From positions 1,798,001-1,862,000 of the forward strand of contig JAHBVY010000001.1 of NCBI GenBank assembly GCA_019637265.1: DNA of 64,000 nt, read 5' to 3'. This DNA comes from Polyangiaceae bacterium (GTDB lineage: Bacteria > Myxococcota_A > Polyangia > Polyangiales > Polyangiaceae). Made by a program: the position numbers and the translations under genes. This document shows positions 34,465-43,405 of this stretch, one piece after another. How positions within the stretch are numbered: position 1 is the first letter of the stretch; every line of letters starts with the position of its first letter. The notes under the pieces were generated by a model. The model was not told where the DNA came from. It worked only from the letters and a program-made list of their open reading frames with translations, and searched no databases.

Positions 34465-35973
34465 TCAGTAGCCGAAATCGGGCTTCTTGCCCGGTGATGG
34501 CGCGGGTGCGGGGCGTGGGCCCGGTGCGGGGCCAGCGACTGGGCCCGGTGCCGGGCGCGGGCCAGGCGCGGGCCGCGGCGCTTGCGCCGCGGGGCTCGGT
34601 TTCGGCGCGGGCTCGCCTTGGGGATCTTCACCTTGGGGCTCGTCCACCGGATCGCCCGTGGGCTCACCCGCCACCTGAGCGTCAGCCTCCAGGTCGTCAG
34701 CGCCACTGTCCGCACTGAGCGTACCCCCGGCGTCGGCCTCCGCGCCCGCTGCGTCAGGTGCATTGTCTACCAGCAGGCCCGCGTCTGCCTCCACCTGACC
34801 CGCCACGTTACCTGACGATCGATTCACGAGGTACCAGCCGCCGAGGGCAGCCACGCTGAGCAGCAAGAAGGCGCTCGCGGCCGCGCCGATGAGCACCCCC
34901 AGGTTCGAGCGCTTGGGGGTGACGACGGGCTGCGACTGACTCCAGCTCGCCCGCGTGTCCGTCGGCAGGTTCGGGGCCTGAGCCGCCACGGGGGCCAGCT
35001 GGGCTGGCACCTGGCCCGTGGCCTCGGGTGTCGCTGGCATGGCCATGGTGCCACCCGATTGGGCGGTTGGCTGTGCTGCGCCCGGCGCGGTACCGACCAA
35101 CCCCCCAACGAAACCGAGCCCTTGGGACCAGGCGAGCAGCCCCTCGCGAAACTCTTTCGCCGACTGGAAGCGGTCGTGGAGCTCGCGCGCCATGGCCTTG
35201 TCGATGACCGCGCGGAAGTGAGGATCCAGGTGCGGCGCCACCTCCGCGATGGGCCGCGGCTGACTCAAAACGATGGCAAAAAGTAGCTCGTTCAGCGTCT
35301 CCGCGTCGAACGGCACCATCCCCGTGACGCACTGATACAGGATGACGCCGCAGGAGTAGACGTCGCTGCGCGGATCGGACCGCGCCGCGCCCCGCGCCTG
35401 CTCCGGCGAGAGGTAGTAAGGGGTGCCCATCAGCATCCCTGTCTTGGTCTTCTCGTGATCCGGATCGTTTAGCTGATTGAACTTCGAGATCCCGAAATCG
35501 ATGATCTTGACGAAGTCCTGGCGGCCCGCCTTCTCCCGCACGATGAAGATGTTGTCGGGCTTCAGGTCGCGGTGGACGATACCGGCCGCGTGCGCCGCCT
35601 CGAGCCCCTCCAGCAGCTGGAGAAACAGCGGCACGCACTCCTCGGGCTTCAGCACCCCGCGCTTGATGCGGCTCGAGAGCTCCTCACCGTCGAGGAACTC
35701 CATGACCATGAAGCGATCGCCGTTCGCGAGGTTCCCGAAATCCAAGATCTCGAGGATGTGATCGGACCCGATACGACCCGCCGCCTGCGCCTCCCGCTCG
35801 AAGCGCTGCACCACGTCCGGCCGCCCCGCGGCGTCGCCCAAGAGCACCTTGATGGCGACCTTCCGGGCGATCCTCGTGTTCTCCGCCTCATAGACGGCGC
35901 CCATCCCGCCCTCGCCGAGGAGCCTCAGGATGCGGTACTTCCCGTCGATGATCTCGCCCGGCTGTAGTCCCAT
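34465..35973 (-). CDS. Ser/Thr protein kinase with membrane helix and Pro/Asp-rich tail
   Basis: A 502-residue Hanks-type kinase. Starting at ATG 35971-35973, the kinase domain begins at once: GEGGMGAVY (20-28), catalytic Lys42, HRDLKPDN (134-141), DFG (159-161) and LSPE (188-191). After the kinase (to about residue 280) come a Pro/Ala/Gln linker, one membrane helix (VLIGAAASAFLLLSVAALGGWYLV), an acidic extracellular stretch (EADAGLLVDNAPDAAGAEADAGG) and a Pro/Ala-rich end. A longer start (36042 or 36135) is possible but would add low-complexity residues. It is divergent from the TPR/PEGA-like gene and upstream of the lipoprotein array. It probably senses an envelope signal. Confidence 0.93.
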   Translation of the reverse strand: MGLQPGEIIDGKYRILRLLGEGGMGAVYEAENTRIARKVAIKVLLGDAAGRPDVVQRFEREAQAAGRIGSDHILEILDFGNLANGDRFMVMEFLDGEELSSRIKRGVLKPEECVPLFLQLLEGLEAAHAAGIVHRDLKPDNIFIVREKAGRQDFVKIIDFGISKFNQLNDPDHEKTKTGMLMGTPYYLSPEQARGAARSDPRSDVYSCGVILYQCVTGMVPFDAETLNELLFAIVLSQPRPIAEVAPHLDPHFRAVIDKAMARELHDRFQSAKEFREGLLAWSQGLGFVGGLVGTAPGAAQPTAQSGGTMAMPATPEATGQVPAQLAPVAAQAPNLPTDTRASWSQSQPVVTPKRSNLGVLIGAAASAFLLLSVAALGGWYLVNRSSGNVAGQVEADAGLLVDNAPDAAGAEADAGGTLSADSGADDLEADAQVAGEPTGDPVDEPQGEDPQGEPAPKPSPAAQAPRPAPGPRPAPGPVAGPAPGPRPAPAPSPGKKPDFGY

Positions 35974-36216
35974 GATGACCGGTATGATCGCGCTTTTGCT
36001 TGGTGAAGCAAACCCATATGGACGGAAAATTCGTTTGGACATCCCACGCCGTGGGTAGGGGGACATCGAGACCGCCGCCGGCGGATGGCGCGATGCCAGC
36101 TCGCCGCGCCACCGCGCCGAGATCGCCGCCCTCACCCCATTTCGCCACGCCGAGCCAGCTCACCTCCGCTTGGCGCTAGGCAAAACCCAAGCCGTGGCGC
36201 TAGCATCCGCCCCATC

Positions 36217-37320
36217 ATGATCCGCCGCCGTTCCCAACTTGCTCCTTCGCTTGGCCCCCTCGCACCCTCACCGCGTGGCCGGGCCCCCGCGCGGATCGCG
36301 CTCCCGCTGATCGCCGCGCTCACCTTGGGTGCCTGGCCCGCCGCCGCTCAAACCGATGAGGAGCGCGCCGCCGCGCGGTCTTTGGCTGAGCAGGGCTTCA
36401 GCGCCTACAACGCCGAGAACTGGAGGGAGGCCCTCGATCGCTTCGAGCGCGCCGAGTCGCTGATGCACGCGCCGCCTCACCTGCTCTACGCGGCGCGCGC
36501 GAGCGCGAAGCTGGGGGGCTTCGTCAAGGCGCGCGAGCTCTACAACAAGATCTTACGTGAGGATCTGCCGGCCACGGCTCCCGCGGCCTTCAGGGACGCC
36601 AAGCGCGACGCCGCCGCCGAGCTCCCCGAGGTCGAGAAAAAGATCGCCTATTTGACGATTCAAATCGCCGGCGCGCCGGCTGGCAGCGCCGAGGTCAAGC
36701 TCGATGGAGCGCTCGTCCCCAGCGCGCTGATCGGCGTCGAGCGCCCGGTGGATCCTGGGACACGGCAGATCACGGTCAGCGCCGCTGGCTTCGAGCCGGC
36801 CACCCAGGAGATCACCCTCGAGGAGGCCGGGCGAGAGTCGATCGAGATCACGCTGACGCCCGCGGCGGGCGGCGACGTCACGCCTCCAGGTGGCGAGGAG
36901 CCGGGCGAGGGCTTCAGCGGCAGCACCGACGACATCGACACCTCCGGCATGTCCCCGATGCGCCTCGGCGCGTTCATCTCGCTCGGGGTGGGCGTGGTGG
37001 GGCTCGGCCTCGGCGCGCTGTTCATGATCCAAGCGGGTGGCACCCAGAGCGACTCGGACAAGCTGTTCGACGATCCCGCCAACGGCTGCAGCCGTCGCAC
37101 GCCGCTCAACCCCGCCGCCTGCAATGAATCCGACAGCTTGAATGACGACGCCGCCGGCCAGCGCAGCTTGGGCGCGGTGGGCCTCATCGTGGGCGGCGCC
37201 GCGGTGGCCACCGGCGTGGTGCTCTTCATCCTCTCCGGCAAAGAGAAGCAAGCCGCGAGCGGCCCGAGCGTCACCCCCTGGGTAGGGCTCAACTCCCTCG
37301 GGGTGAGCGGCACCTTCTGA
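36217..37320 (+). CDS. TPR/PEGA-like envelope protein
   Basis: A 367-residue exported protein. The ATG at 36217 gives an N-terminal basic stretch and a signal sequence ending in ALTLGAWPAAAQ. One or two TPR units follow (ARSLAEQGFSAYNAENWREALDRFERAESLMHAPPHLLYAARASAKLG). A PEGA-like beta domain (KKIAYLTIQIAGAP...VDPGTRQITVSAAGFEPATQEITL) comes next. Two C-terminal membrane helices are present (LGAFISLGVGVVGLGLGALFMI and LGAVGLIVGGAAVATGVVLFIL). This architecture is repeated many times in myxobacterial genomes. The role is unknown, perhaps envelope sensing or scaffolding beside the divergent kinase. Confidence 0.85.
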   Translation: MIRRRSQLAPSLGPLAPSPRGRAPARIALPLIAALTLGAWPAAAQTDEERAAARSLAEQGFSAYNAENWREALDRFERAESLMHAPPHLLYAARASAKLGGFVKARELYNKILREDLPATAPAAFRDAKRDAAAELPEVEKKIAYLTIQIAGAPAGSAEVKLDGALVPSALIGVERPVDPGTRQITVSAAGFEPATQEITLEEAGRESIEITLTPAAGGDVTPPGGEEPGEGFSGSTDDIDTSGMSPMRLGAFISLGVGVVGLGLGALFMIQAGGTQSDSDKLFDDPANGCSRRTPLNPAACNESDSLNDDAAGQRSLGAVGLIVGGAAVATGVVLFILSGKEKQAASGPSVTPWVGLNSLGVSGTF

Positions 37321-37421
37321 GCGCCTTCGTACGCTAGGCTGATGAGCGCGCCTGCGCGTCAATCCGCGCGCGGGGCGCCCAGTGTTCCCGTACGGAAAAC
37401 GCTGAGCCTGGGCGCGGCTGA

Positions 37422-37448
37422 GGGTTTGTTTTTTTGGGGGTTGGCCCC
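37422..37448 (+). repeat. Dispersed G-rich element between convergent genes
   Basis: GGGTTTG, then eight T in a row, then GGGGGTTGGCCCC. It combines the GGGGGTTGG core of the dispersed family with a T-run. The GGGG/CCCC ends can pair. It ends five bases before the stop of the SulP gene and may act as a terminator for the forward gene. Confidence 0.6.
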
Positions 37449-37452
37449 CGTT

Positions 37453-39243
37453 CTACGAGCCGTCCGTCGATCCGAGCCAAGCGGGGCGGCTCTTGAGCAC
37501 CGGCTCCCGCTCGAGCTCACCGCGCGCGATCTCGAGCGCCTCGGCCACGGTGTCGCTGAAGTAGACGCCGGGCTGCTCCTCTAGGTGCGCCTTCTTCAGC
37601 ACCAACAGCGGCTGCGGGCACACCCCGGTGAGCACCACCTTGCAGCGCTGCTCTCGCAGGTGACGGAGCACGCTCTCGAGCGCCACCTCCCCCGTGGCGT
37701 CCATCGCGTGCACCTCGTTCAAGATCAAGATCACGACGCGCGCCTGCTTCCCAATCGACTCGAGCGTCGCCATCGCCTTCTGCGCGGCGCCGAAGAAGAG
37801 CGGCCCCGAGATTTGATAGAAGAGCACGCCCTCCGGCGCCGGCTCGGGCGCCTCCGGCACGCGCTGACTCAGCTTGGTGTGCACCACCTCCGCCATGCGC
37901 CGCATGAAGAGCAGCGCCGCGAGCACCATCCCCACGGAGACGCCCACCACCATGTCGAAGCTGACGGTGAGCGCGTAGCAGGTGAGCAGCACCGTCACGT
38001 CGCTCTTCGGGGCGACCCGGAGCGTGTGCACGAAGTGACGCGCCTCCGACATATTCCAAGCCACCACGAGCAGCAGCGCCGCCAGCGCCGCCATCGGCAG
38101 GTACCCGAGCAGCGGCGCCAGCGCCAACACCGCGGCGAGCACCACCACCGCGTGCAGCGCCGCGGCGATCGGTGAGACGGCGCCCGCCCTCACGTTGGCG
38201 GCCGTGCGCGCGATGGCGCCCGTCGCCGGGATGCCGCCGAAGAACGGGAGCAGGAGGTTCCCAACCCCCTGAGCGAGCAGCTCAGAGTCTGGGTCGTGCT
38301 TGGTGTGCGCCATGCCGTCGGCGACCACCGCCGAGAGCAGCGACTCGATGGCGCCGAGGATCGCGATGGCGAAGCCGCCCGCCGCCAACGCCCGCAGTGT
38401 TTCAAAATTGAAACTCCATGTCTCGCTGGCCGGCGCAGCCCAAGGCGCGATGGGGAGCGGCGGCAGCTGCGGGATCCCCATCACCGTCTTACCGCCTATT
38501 TCTACTTGGAAACGATTGGCGATGGTGGCGAGCTCCACGCCGGGGACGAAGCGGCTGAGCAAGAAGGCGAGCAGCGCCGCGAGCGGCAGCGCGATGAGCG
38601 GCGCGGGCACGCGGCGCGTGATGCGCGGCGTCACCAAGAGCGCGGCGAGCGTGAAGGCGGCGACCAAGGCCTCCCAGGGCGACGCGGTGCCGAGGGAGCC
38701 CGCGAGGATGCCCACCTTCTCCAGGAAGTGCGGCGAGTCGCGCGGCACGCTCAGGCCGAGCACGTCCTTCAGCTGGAGCGTCGCGATCACGGTGGCGATC
38801 CCCGCGGTGAAGCCGGTGGTGACGGGGTGCGGGATGAACTGGATCAAGCGCCCGAAGCGGAGCACGCCCATCGCGACCAACATCGCGCCCCCCATGAGGC
38901 CCGACAGCAGCAAACCGCGGAGCCCGAAGCGGCTATAGATGGGCGCCAACACCACGATGAACGCGGCGGTGGGCCCGCTCACCTGCATCCGCGAGCCACC
39001 GAGCAGCGCGATCACGAGGCCCGCGACGATGGCGGTGTAGAGGCCATGCTGAGGTGGCACCCCAACACCGATCGCGAGCGCCATCGCGAGCGGGAGCGCG
39101 ATCACCCCCACGACCAAGCCGGCCATCAAATCTTGTTTGAGCTGGTCGCGCCCGTAGCCGTCTCTCAAGACGGCGCGCAGGGCGGAGGCCGGGAGGCTAC
39201 GGAGCGGAGCCAGGTGTGCGTCCTGGTGCTGCTTCCGGTTCAT
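37453..39243 (-). CDS. SulP-family anion transporter with STAS domain
   Basis: A 596-residue inner-membrane transporter of the SulP/SLC26 family (sulfate, bicarbonate or dicarboxylates). ATG 39241-39243 gives MNRKQHQDAHL; upstream frame is not needed. After a short N-terminus come about 14 helices, with signature QDLMAGLVVGVIALPLAMALAIG, PPQHGLYTAIVAGLVIALLGGSRMQVSGPTAAF and FFGGIPATGAIARTAANVRAGA. The STAS domain (about 455-570) contains VVILILNEVHAMDATGEVALE, where the Asp-Ala-Thr stands at the usual D-S/T site. Family members with this order often carry bicarbonate or C4-dicarboxylates. The substrate is not determined here. Confidence 0.93.
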   Translation of the reverse strand: MNRKQHQDAHLAPLRSLPASALRAVLRDGYGRDQLKQDLMAGLVVGVIALPLAMALAIGVGVPPQHGLYTAIVAGLVIALLGGSRMQVSGPTAAFIVVLAPIYSRFGLRGLLLSGLMGGAMLVAMGVLRFGRLIQFIPHPVTTGFTAGIATVIATLQLKDVLGLSVPRDSPHFLEKVGILAGSLGTASPWEALVAAFTLAALLVTPRITRRVPAPLIALPLAALLAFLLSRFVPGVELATIANRFQVEIGGKTVMGIPQLPPLPIAPWAAPASETWSFNFETLRALAAGGFAIAILGAIESLLSAVVADGMAHTKHDPDSELLAQGVGNLLLPFFGGIPATGAIARTAANVRAGAVSPIAAALHAVVVLAAVLALAPLLGYLPMAALAALLLVVAWNMSEARHFVHTLRVAPKSDVTVLLTCYALTVSFDMVVGVSVGMVLAALLFMRRMAEVVHTKLSQRVPEAPEPAPEGVLFYQISGPLFFGAAQKAMATLESIGKQARVVILILNEVHAMDATGEVALESVLRHLREQRCKVVLTGVCPQPLLVLKKAHLEEQPGVYFSDTVAEALEIARGELEREPVLKSRPAWLGSTDGS

Positions 39244-39373
39244 GGCGGGGCGCGCCTGTACCCCCCGAACGGAGAGAGTCAAGCTCGCGATCGCCGCCGC
39301 CAGGGCGCACCGGCGGACCACGCGCCGAAGGAGCAGCGCGCCCGTCAGGTGCCGCGCTCGCGAGCCGATGTGG

Positions 39374-39967
39374 CTAGTCCGTACCCGACTTGTCCGGCTT
39401 CGCGACCATCCCCTTCAAGCAGAAGTCCTGCCAACGGTGACGCAGGCTGGTGCTGGCCCGAAGCTCGGGGATCAAGGCGCCGGCCATCCCGATCCCCGAG
39501 AGGAAGACGGCGGCCTCGCGCTCGTCCGCGGGCAGGTGCTGCGTCTCCACGCCGGACGACAGCCGCTGCAAGGCCCCCATCAGCTCCGCTGCCTGACGCC
39601 GCACCTCCGCCAGGCCCTCGCTCATCAGCTGCGGCGGATCTGCCTCTTGTCGTGGGAACAACAGATTGAAGGCGGCCGTCGAGCGCTGCGCGAACCGCAC
39701 CGGCACATCGAGCGCCGCGCCCAGCGACTCGGCCGAACCGAGCGACACCGAGAGCTCACTGAGCGCCTCCTTCCCCAGCTCGAGCACGAGGGTCGCGAGG
39801 TCTGGGAAGTAGGTGTAGATGGTGCCTCGCGCCAGCTCGGCGCTGGCAGCCACCTTCTCCACGCTGAAGGCGCTCCACCCCACCTCACTCGCGACCTTCC
39901 ACGCGTTGTCCAAGATCTCCCGGCGCCGCCGCGCCCGCTCCCGCTCCCGTCGCTCCGTGATCCCCAT
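39374..39967 (-). CDS. TetR-family transcriptional regulator
   Basis: A 197-residue regulator. The excellent SD GGGAGGAGC precedes ATG 39965-39967. The N-terminal helix-turn-helix is RREILDNAWKVASEVGWSAFSVEKVAASAELARGTIYTYFPDLATLVLEL, a textbook TetR DNA-binding domain. The C-terminal ligand domain is not recognisable. The start codon lies 11 bases after the stop of a Ser/Thr kinase gene, so the kinase and regulator are almost certainly co-transcribed. Frame upstream to 40579 is antisense or out-of-frame to the kinase and is discarded. Confidence 0.93.
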   Translation of the reverse strand: MGITERRERERARRRREILDNAWKVASEVGWSAFSVEKVAASAELARGTIYTYFPDLATLVLELGKEALSELSVSLGSAESLGAALDVPVRFAQRSTAAFNLLFPRQEADPPQLMSEGLAEVRRQAAELMGALQRLSSGVETQHLPADEREAAVFLSGIGMAGALIPELRASTSLRHRWQDFCLKGMVAKPDKSGTD

Positions 39968-39978
39968 GGTGCTCCTCC

Positions 39979-41268
39979 CTAACGCTGGCCAGCGTGATCT
40001 CCCGCGGGCGGCGAGCTCGGCGCGGATGACTGCGACAAGCGCGCCGCGAGCAGCCAGATGAGCGCCGCCAGCGCGATCAGGAGCAGCGCGAGCGCGCCCA
40101 ACTTCAGCCCCCGACGCGCGCGAGCATCGCTCCCCTGACGAGGCAGCGCCCACCCCTCCGCCTTCGGCTCCTCCACGATGAGGGGCAGCCCCGCCTCGCT
40201 CGTGAAGCTCGGGTGCGACGAGCGCCACGGCTTGGGCTCCGGCGTGGGCTCCGAGAGGCGCTGTGCGACGCGCTGCCGGCGCATCGACAGGCGCGGACCG
40301 AAGCCGGCGCTCACCGCCGCCTCCACCTCTTCTCGAGAGGCGATCAGCCCTGGCTGCTCCTCCTTGAACCGCAAGATCGCCGCGAGCAGCTCCGCGCCAG
40401 AGGCGAAGCGCTCTGCGGGGTCCCTCGCGCAAGCGCGATCCACCAGCTCGATCCAAGCCGCGGGGAGCTCGGGCGCCACCGTCCCGAGGCTCGGCACGCC
40501 CACCTCGCAGATCGCCCACGAGAGCTGCACCTCCGAGCGGAACTCCCACGGCGCCCGCCCACCCGCCAGCGCCATCCACAGGCTCACCCCGAACGAGTAC
40601 ACGTCCAGCGCCTGCCCCGACGGCAGCTGCTTCAGGTATTCCGGAGGAAGGTAGAGCAGCTTACCAACCAGGTAGTTCCTGTCCGTCAGCACGGTGGTGA
40701 GCGCGCTCTTGGCGATGCCGAAATCCGCGATGCGCGTGACGCCGTCCAGCCCCACCAGGATGTTCTGCAGGCTCAGGTCCCGATGGACGATCTCGAGGGC
40801 GCGGCCGCGCGCGTCGCAAGCGCCGTGGATGGCGGCGAGCCCGCGCGCGATGTCGAGCGCGACGCGCGCGATCACCTTCGGCGCGAGGGGCCGCTGCACC
40901 ACTTTGTAGAAGTCCAACAGCTGCTCGAGCGTCGCGCCCTCCACGTAGTCGAGCACCAGGAAGGGACCCTGCTCATCGCGCCCCACCTGGTGCACCCCGA
41001 CGACGTTCGGGTGGATCACGCTGGCGGCGGTGCGCGCCTCGTCGATGAACCGACGCGCGGCGTCTGGGTCCGGCTTGTGCTTGGCGCGCAGCCGCTTCAG
41101 GACCACGACACGTTCGAACTGGTTCGGGTCCGTCGTGATCCCGAGCCAGGTGTCACCCATCCCACCCGCCCCCAGCTCGAGCAGCGCTCGATACCCGGCG
41201 ACCTCCGGGAAGTCAGGAGCGGAGACCTCAGCGTCTGAGCCCGCGGTGATGGGGGTAAGAGATCCCAT
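39979..41268 (-). CDS. Ser/Thr protein kinase with variant catalytic loop
   Basis: A 429-residue Hanks-type kinase. ATG 41266-41268 opens a 25-residue N-terminus, then GAGGMGDTW (33-41), Lys58 in VVVLKRL, HRDLSLQN (162-169) and DFG (182-184). The peptide after the activation loop is LPPE instead of APE. HRDLSxxN is seen in a subset of myxobacterial kinases. The kinase domain ends near 290, then a charged linker and one C-terminal membrane helix (LGALALLLIALAALIWLLAARL) leave only a short outside tail. It is the first gene of a pair with the TetR regulator, suggesting phosphorylation linked to transcription. That link is inference. Confidence 0.92.
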   Translation of the reverse strand: MGSLTPITAGSDAEVSAPDFPEVAGYRALLELGAGGMGDTWLGITTDPNQFERVVVLKRLRAKHKPDPDAARRFIDEARTAASVIHPNVVGVHQVGRDEQGPFLVLDYVEGATLEQLLDFYKVVQRPLAPKVIARVALDIARGLAAIHGACDARGRALEIVHRDLSLQNILVGLDGVTRIADFGIAKSALTTVLTDRNYLVGKLLYLPPEYLKQLPSGQALDVYSFGVSLWMALAGGRAPWEFRSEVQLSWAICEVGVPSLGTVAPELPAAWIELVDRACARDPAERFASGAELLAAILRFKEEQPGLIASREEVEAAVSAGFGPRLSMRRQRVAQRLSEPTPEPKPWRSSHPSFTSEAGLPLIVEEPKAEGWALPRQGSDARARRGLKLGALALLLIALAALIWLLAARLSQSSAPSSPPAGDHAGQR

Positions 41269-41455
41269 TCAGGCGCCATTATAGGATTAGCATGCGTGAT
41301 TGCATGTCCTTCCTGGCGCGATTCGTTCCAACCTGGGAAAACACCGCAGATCGTGGCCTCCCCAGGGGCGGGCTCGAGGCACCACGTGGCCCCGCGATCC
41401 CGTTGCCTGGCTCGTCAGCCCGGGCCGTTGGGCTGCCAGCCCCTGCCTGGCCGCG

Positions 41456-43405
41456 TCACTCGGGGAGCCACAGCGACACCGCGCGGCTCCGGTCGAGCCG
41501 CACGGAGTAGCTCTCACTGCGTCCGTCAGGATAGCGTATCTCCAGCGCGTGAGTGCCTTCCGGTAGCTTCACCGTGAGCGGCGTCACGCCAAGGTAGCGA
41601 CCGTCCTGATAGACCCACACCGGCGCTGGGCTCAGGACCTGGAGCGATCCCGATCTCTCCTCGATCCCGCTTGGCGCAGCTCGAGCCAGTAACGCGGAGG
41701 CGAGTGGAGCCGTCGGTGACTCGCCGCCCAACCGAGGCGAGCGGCGCGTACGCTCGAGCGTGGGCGGCTCGGCCGCCCCACGCGCGAAGGACATGACGGG
41801 TAGGAAGTGGACCGGGAGATCGGGGGGCTGGGCGCGGCGCTGCTCGAGCGTGGGCCCGAGCTGGGGCTTCGCCCCGAGCACGATGAGCGTCAGGGCTACT
41901 GCCGATGCCACGAGCACCAGCCAGGCGGCGCGCGACGCCGGCTTCCGCCGCGTGAGCAAGAGCGGCACCTCCACGGTGAGCTCCGGAGACGCTACGCTCG
42001 GTTGCGATGCGACGTCCGGGGCCCGATCCGCCAAGCCAGCCGCCACCGAAGGAGGAGGAGACGCCGCGCTCGGTCGCGACGCGAGGTCCGGGAGCGCCGC
42101 AGGCGGCACCAAGAGCGCCGCGGCCGGCACCACGGCCGTGGGCTCCAGCGGCGCCGCGGCGGGCACCAGGGCGGTGGGCTCCAGCTCGGGCCGATCCCCT
42201 CGCATCACCCGAGTCACGTCATCATCAGTTTCATTGTCTTTTAGTTGGTGCTCCAGCAGCTGGGGCGCGCAAGGCAGCTCGGCGCTGGGGATCGACGGCG
42301 CGGTCGCGCGGCCTTGCACGCTGAACACCCCCGAAGCCGCCACCCCCTTGAAGCGCGCCAAGAGTTCGAACTTCTCGCGCTCACCTCCCTCGAACAGCTC
42401 CCCCATCAGGCGCCGGAGCCCCGAGGCTCCAGCCGAGCACCCGCTCCCCGAGGCAAAGTGGTGGAGCGCCTCCGCCATCTCGGCTGCGTTCCGGTAGCGG
42501 TGCGCGGGGTTGCGCTGCAGCGCTCGCAGCGCGATCTGGCAAAGCTCCCCGGGCGCCTCCTCGTTGAGGTGGGCAGGGTGTGGGACGGGATAACCCACCA
42601 CCGCGCGCATCGACTCCACGTCGTTCGAGCGACGGAACAGGCGTGCCCCCGTGAGCACCTCCCACAGCACGACCCCCATCGACCACACGTCCGCCCTGGC
42701 GTCGGTGTCGCCGCCGGTGATGTGCTCCGGCGACATGTACGCCACCTTGCCGCGCAGCATCCGGGTGGTGGTCGGGTGCTCCCGCTGGTCGTAGCGCGCT
42801 ACCCCGAAGTCGACCACGCGCACGCTGCCATCGAAGAGCAACACCAGGTTGTGAGGGCTCACGTCGCGATGCACGACGTTCAGGCGCGCGCCGGTCGTAT
42901 CCACCGCCTGATGCGCGGCGTGGAGTCCCTCACAGCACCCCGCCAGCGCGCGAGCCATTTGCACATGGTAATCTTTGCGCTCGATCCACGCTCGATCCTT
43001 CCCGACCTGCGTGAGCACCCTCGAGAGCGGCTCCCCCACCAGGTACTCGAGGGCGATGTAGTGGACGCCGCCCGCCTCGCCGAAGTCGAGGACCCGACAC
43101 ACGTTGGGGTGATCGATCAGCGCGCCGAGCCGCGCCTCGTCGTGGAACATGCGGACGTAGCGCGGCTCCCCCTGCCGACTCGAAGGGAGCACCTTCAACG
43201 CGACGTTGCGCGCGAAGCCGTTCGCGCCCCACTGACGCGCGAGGTAGACGTTCGCCATCCCCCCCTGCCCGATGCGAGCGAGCACCGTGTAGTTGGCGAT
43301 CTCCTCCGGCGACTCCAGCCCCCCGTCGCTCGAGAGCTCGGCGGCGCGCCGCGCGCGCGCCGCCTCCTCCGATGCTCGCTGGGCTTCTTGCCGTGAGCGC
43401 GTCAC
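41456..43405 (-). CDS. Ser/Thr protein kinase with C-terminal PEGA-like domain
   Basis: A 649-residue kinase. GTG 43403-43405 overlaps the upstream stop as GTGA. After a 35-residue charged N-terminus come GQGGMANVY (46-54), Lys71, HRDVSPHN (179-186) and DFG (199-201) followed by MSPE. A long Ala/Pro/Val-rich linker includes repeats of the type VPAAAPLEPTAV. One membrane helix (AAWLVLVASAVALTLIVLGA) follows. The extracytoplasmic end is a PEGA-like motif: VLSPAPVWVYQDGRYLGVTPL and LPEGTHALEIRYPDG. PEGA domains are thought to bind surface layers or envelope components. Coupled translation with the Cys-rich lipoprotein suggests that protein is a partner or ligand. Confidence 0.92.
   Translation of the reverse strand: MTRSRQEAQRASEEAARARRAAELSSDGGLESPEEIANYTVLARIGQGGMANVYLARQWGANGFARNVALKVLPSSRQGEPRYVRMFHDEARLGALIDHPNVCRVLDFGEAGGVHYIALEYLVGEPLSRVLTQVGKDRAWIERKDYHVQMARALAGCCEGLHAAHQAVDTTGARLNVVHRDVSPHNLVLLFDGSVRVVDFGVARYDQREHPTTTRMLRGKVAYMSPEHITGGDTDARADVWSMGVVLWEVLTGARLFRRSNDVESMRAVVGYPVPHPAHLNEEAPGELCQIALRALQRNPAHRYRNAAEMAEALHHFASGSGCSAGASGLRRLMGELFEGGEREKFELLARFKGVAASGVFSVQGRATAPSIPSAELPCAPQLLEHQLKDNETDDDVTRVMRGDRPELEPTALVPAAAPLEPTAVVPAAALLVPPAALPDLASRPSAASPPPSVAAGLADRAPDVASQPSVASPELTVEVPLLLTRRKPASRAAWLVLVASAVALTLIVLGAKPQLGPTLEQRRAQPPDLPVHFLPVMSFARGAAEPPTLERTRRSPRLGGESPTAPLASALLARAAPSGIEERSGSLQVLSPAPVWVYQDGRYLGVTPLTVKLPEGTHALEIRYPDGRSESYSVRLDRSRAVSLWLPE

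Noticed and set aside
37422-37448. Typical Rho-independent terminator
   Set aside because: The T-run comes before, not after, the G-rich arm on the plus strand, and the stem is only about four pairs. It is listed as an element, and termination is only possible.
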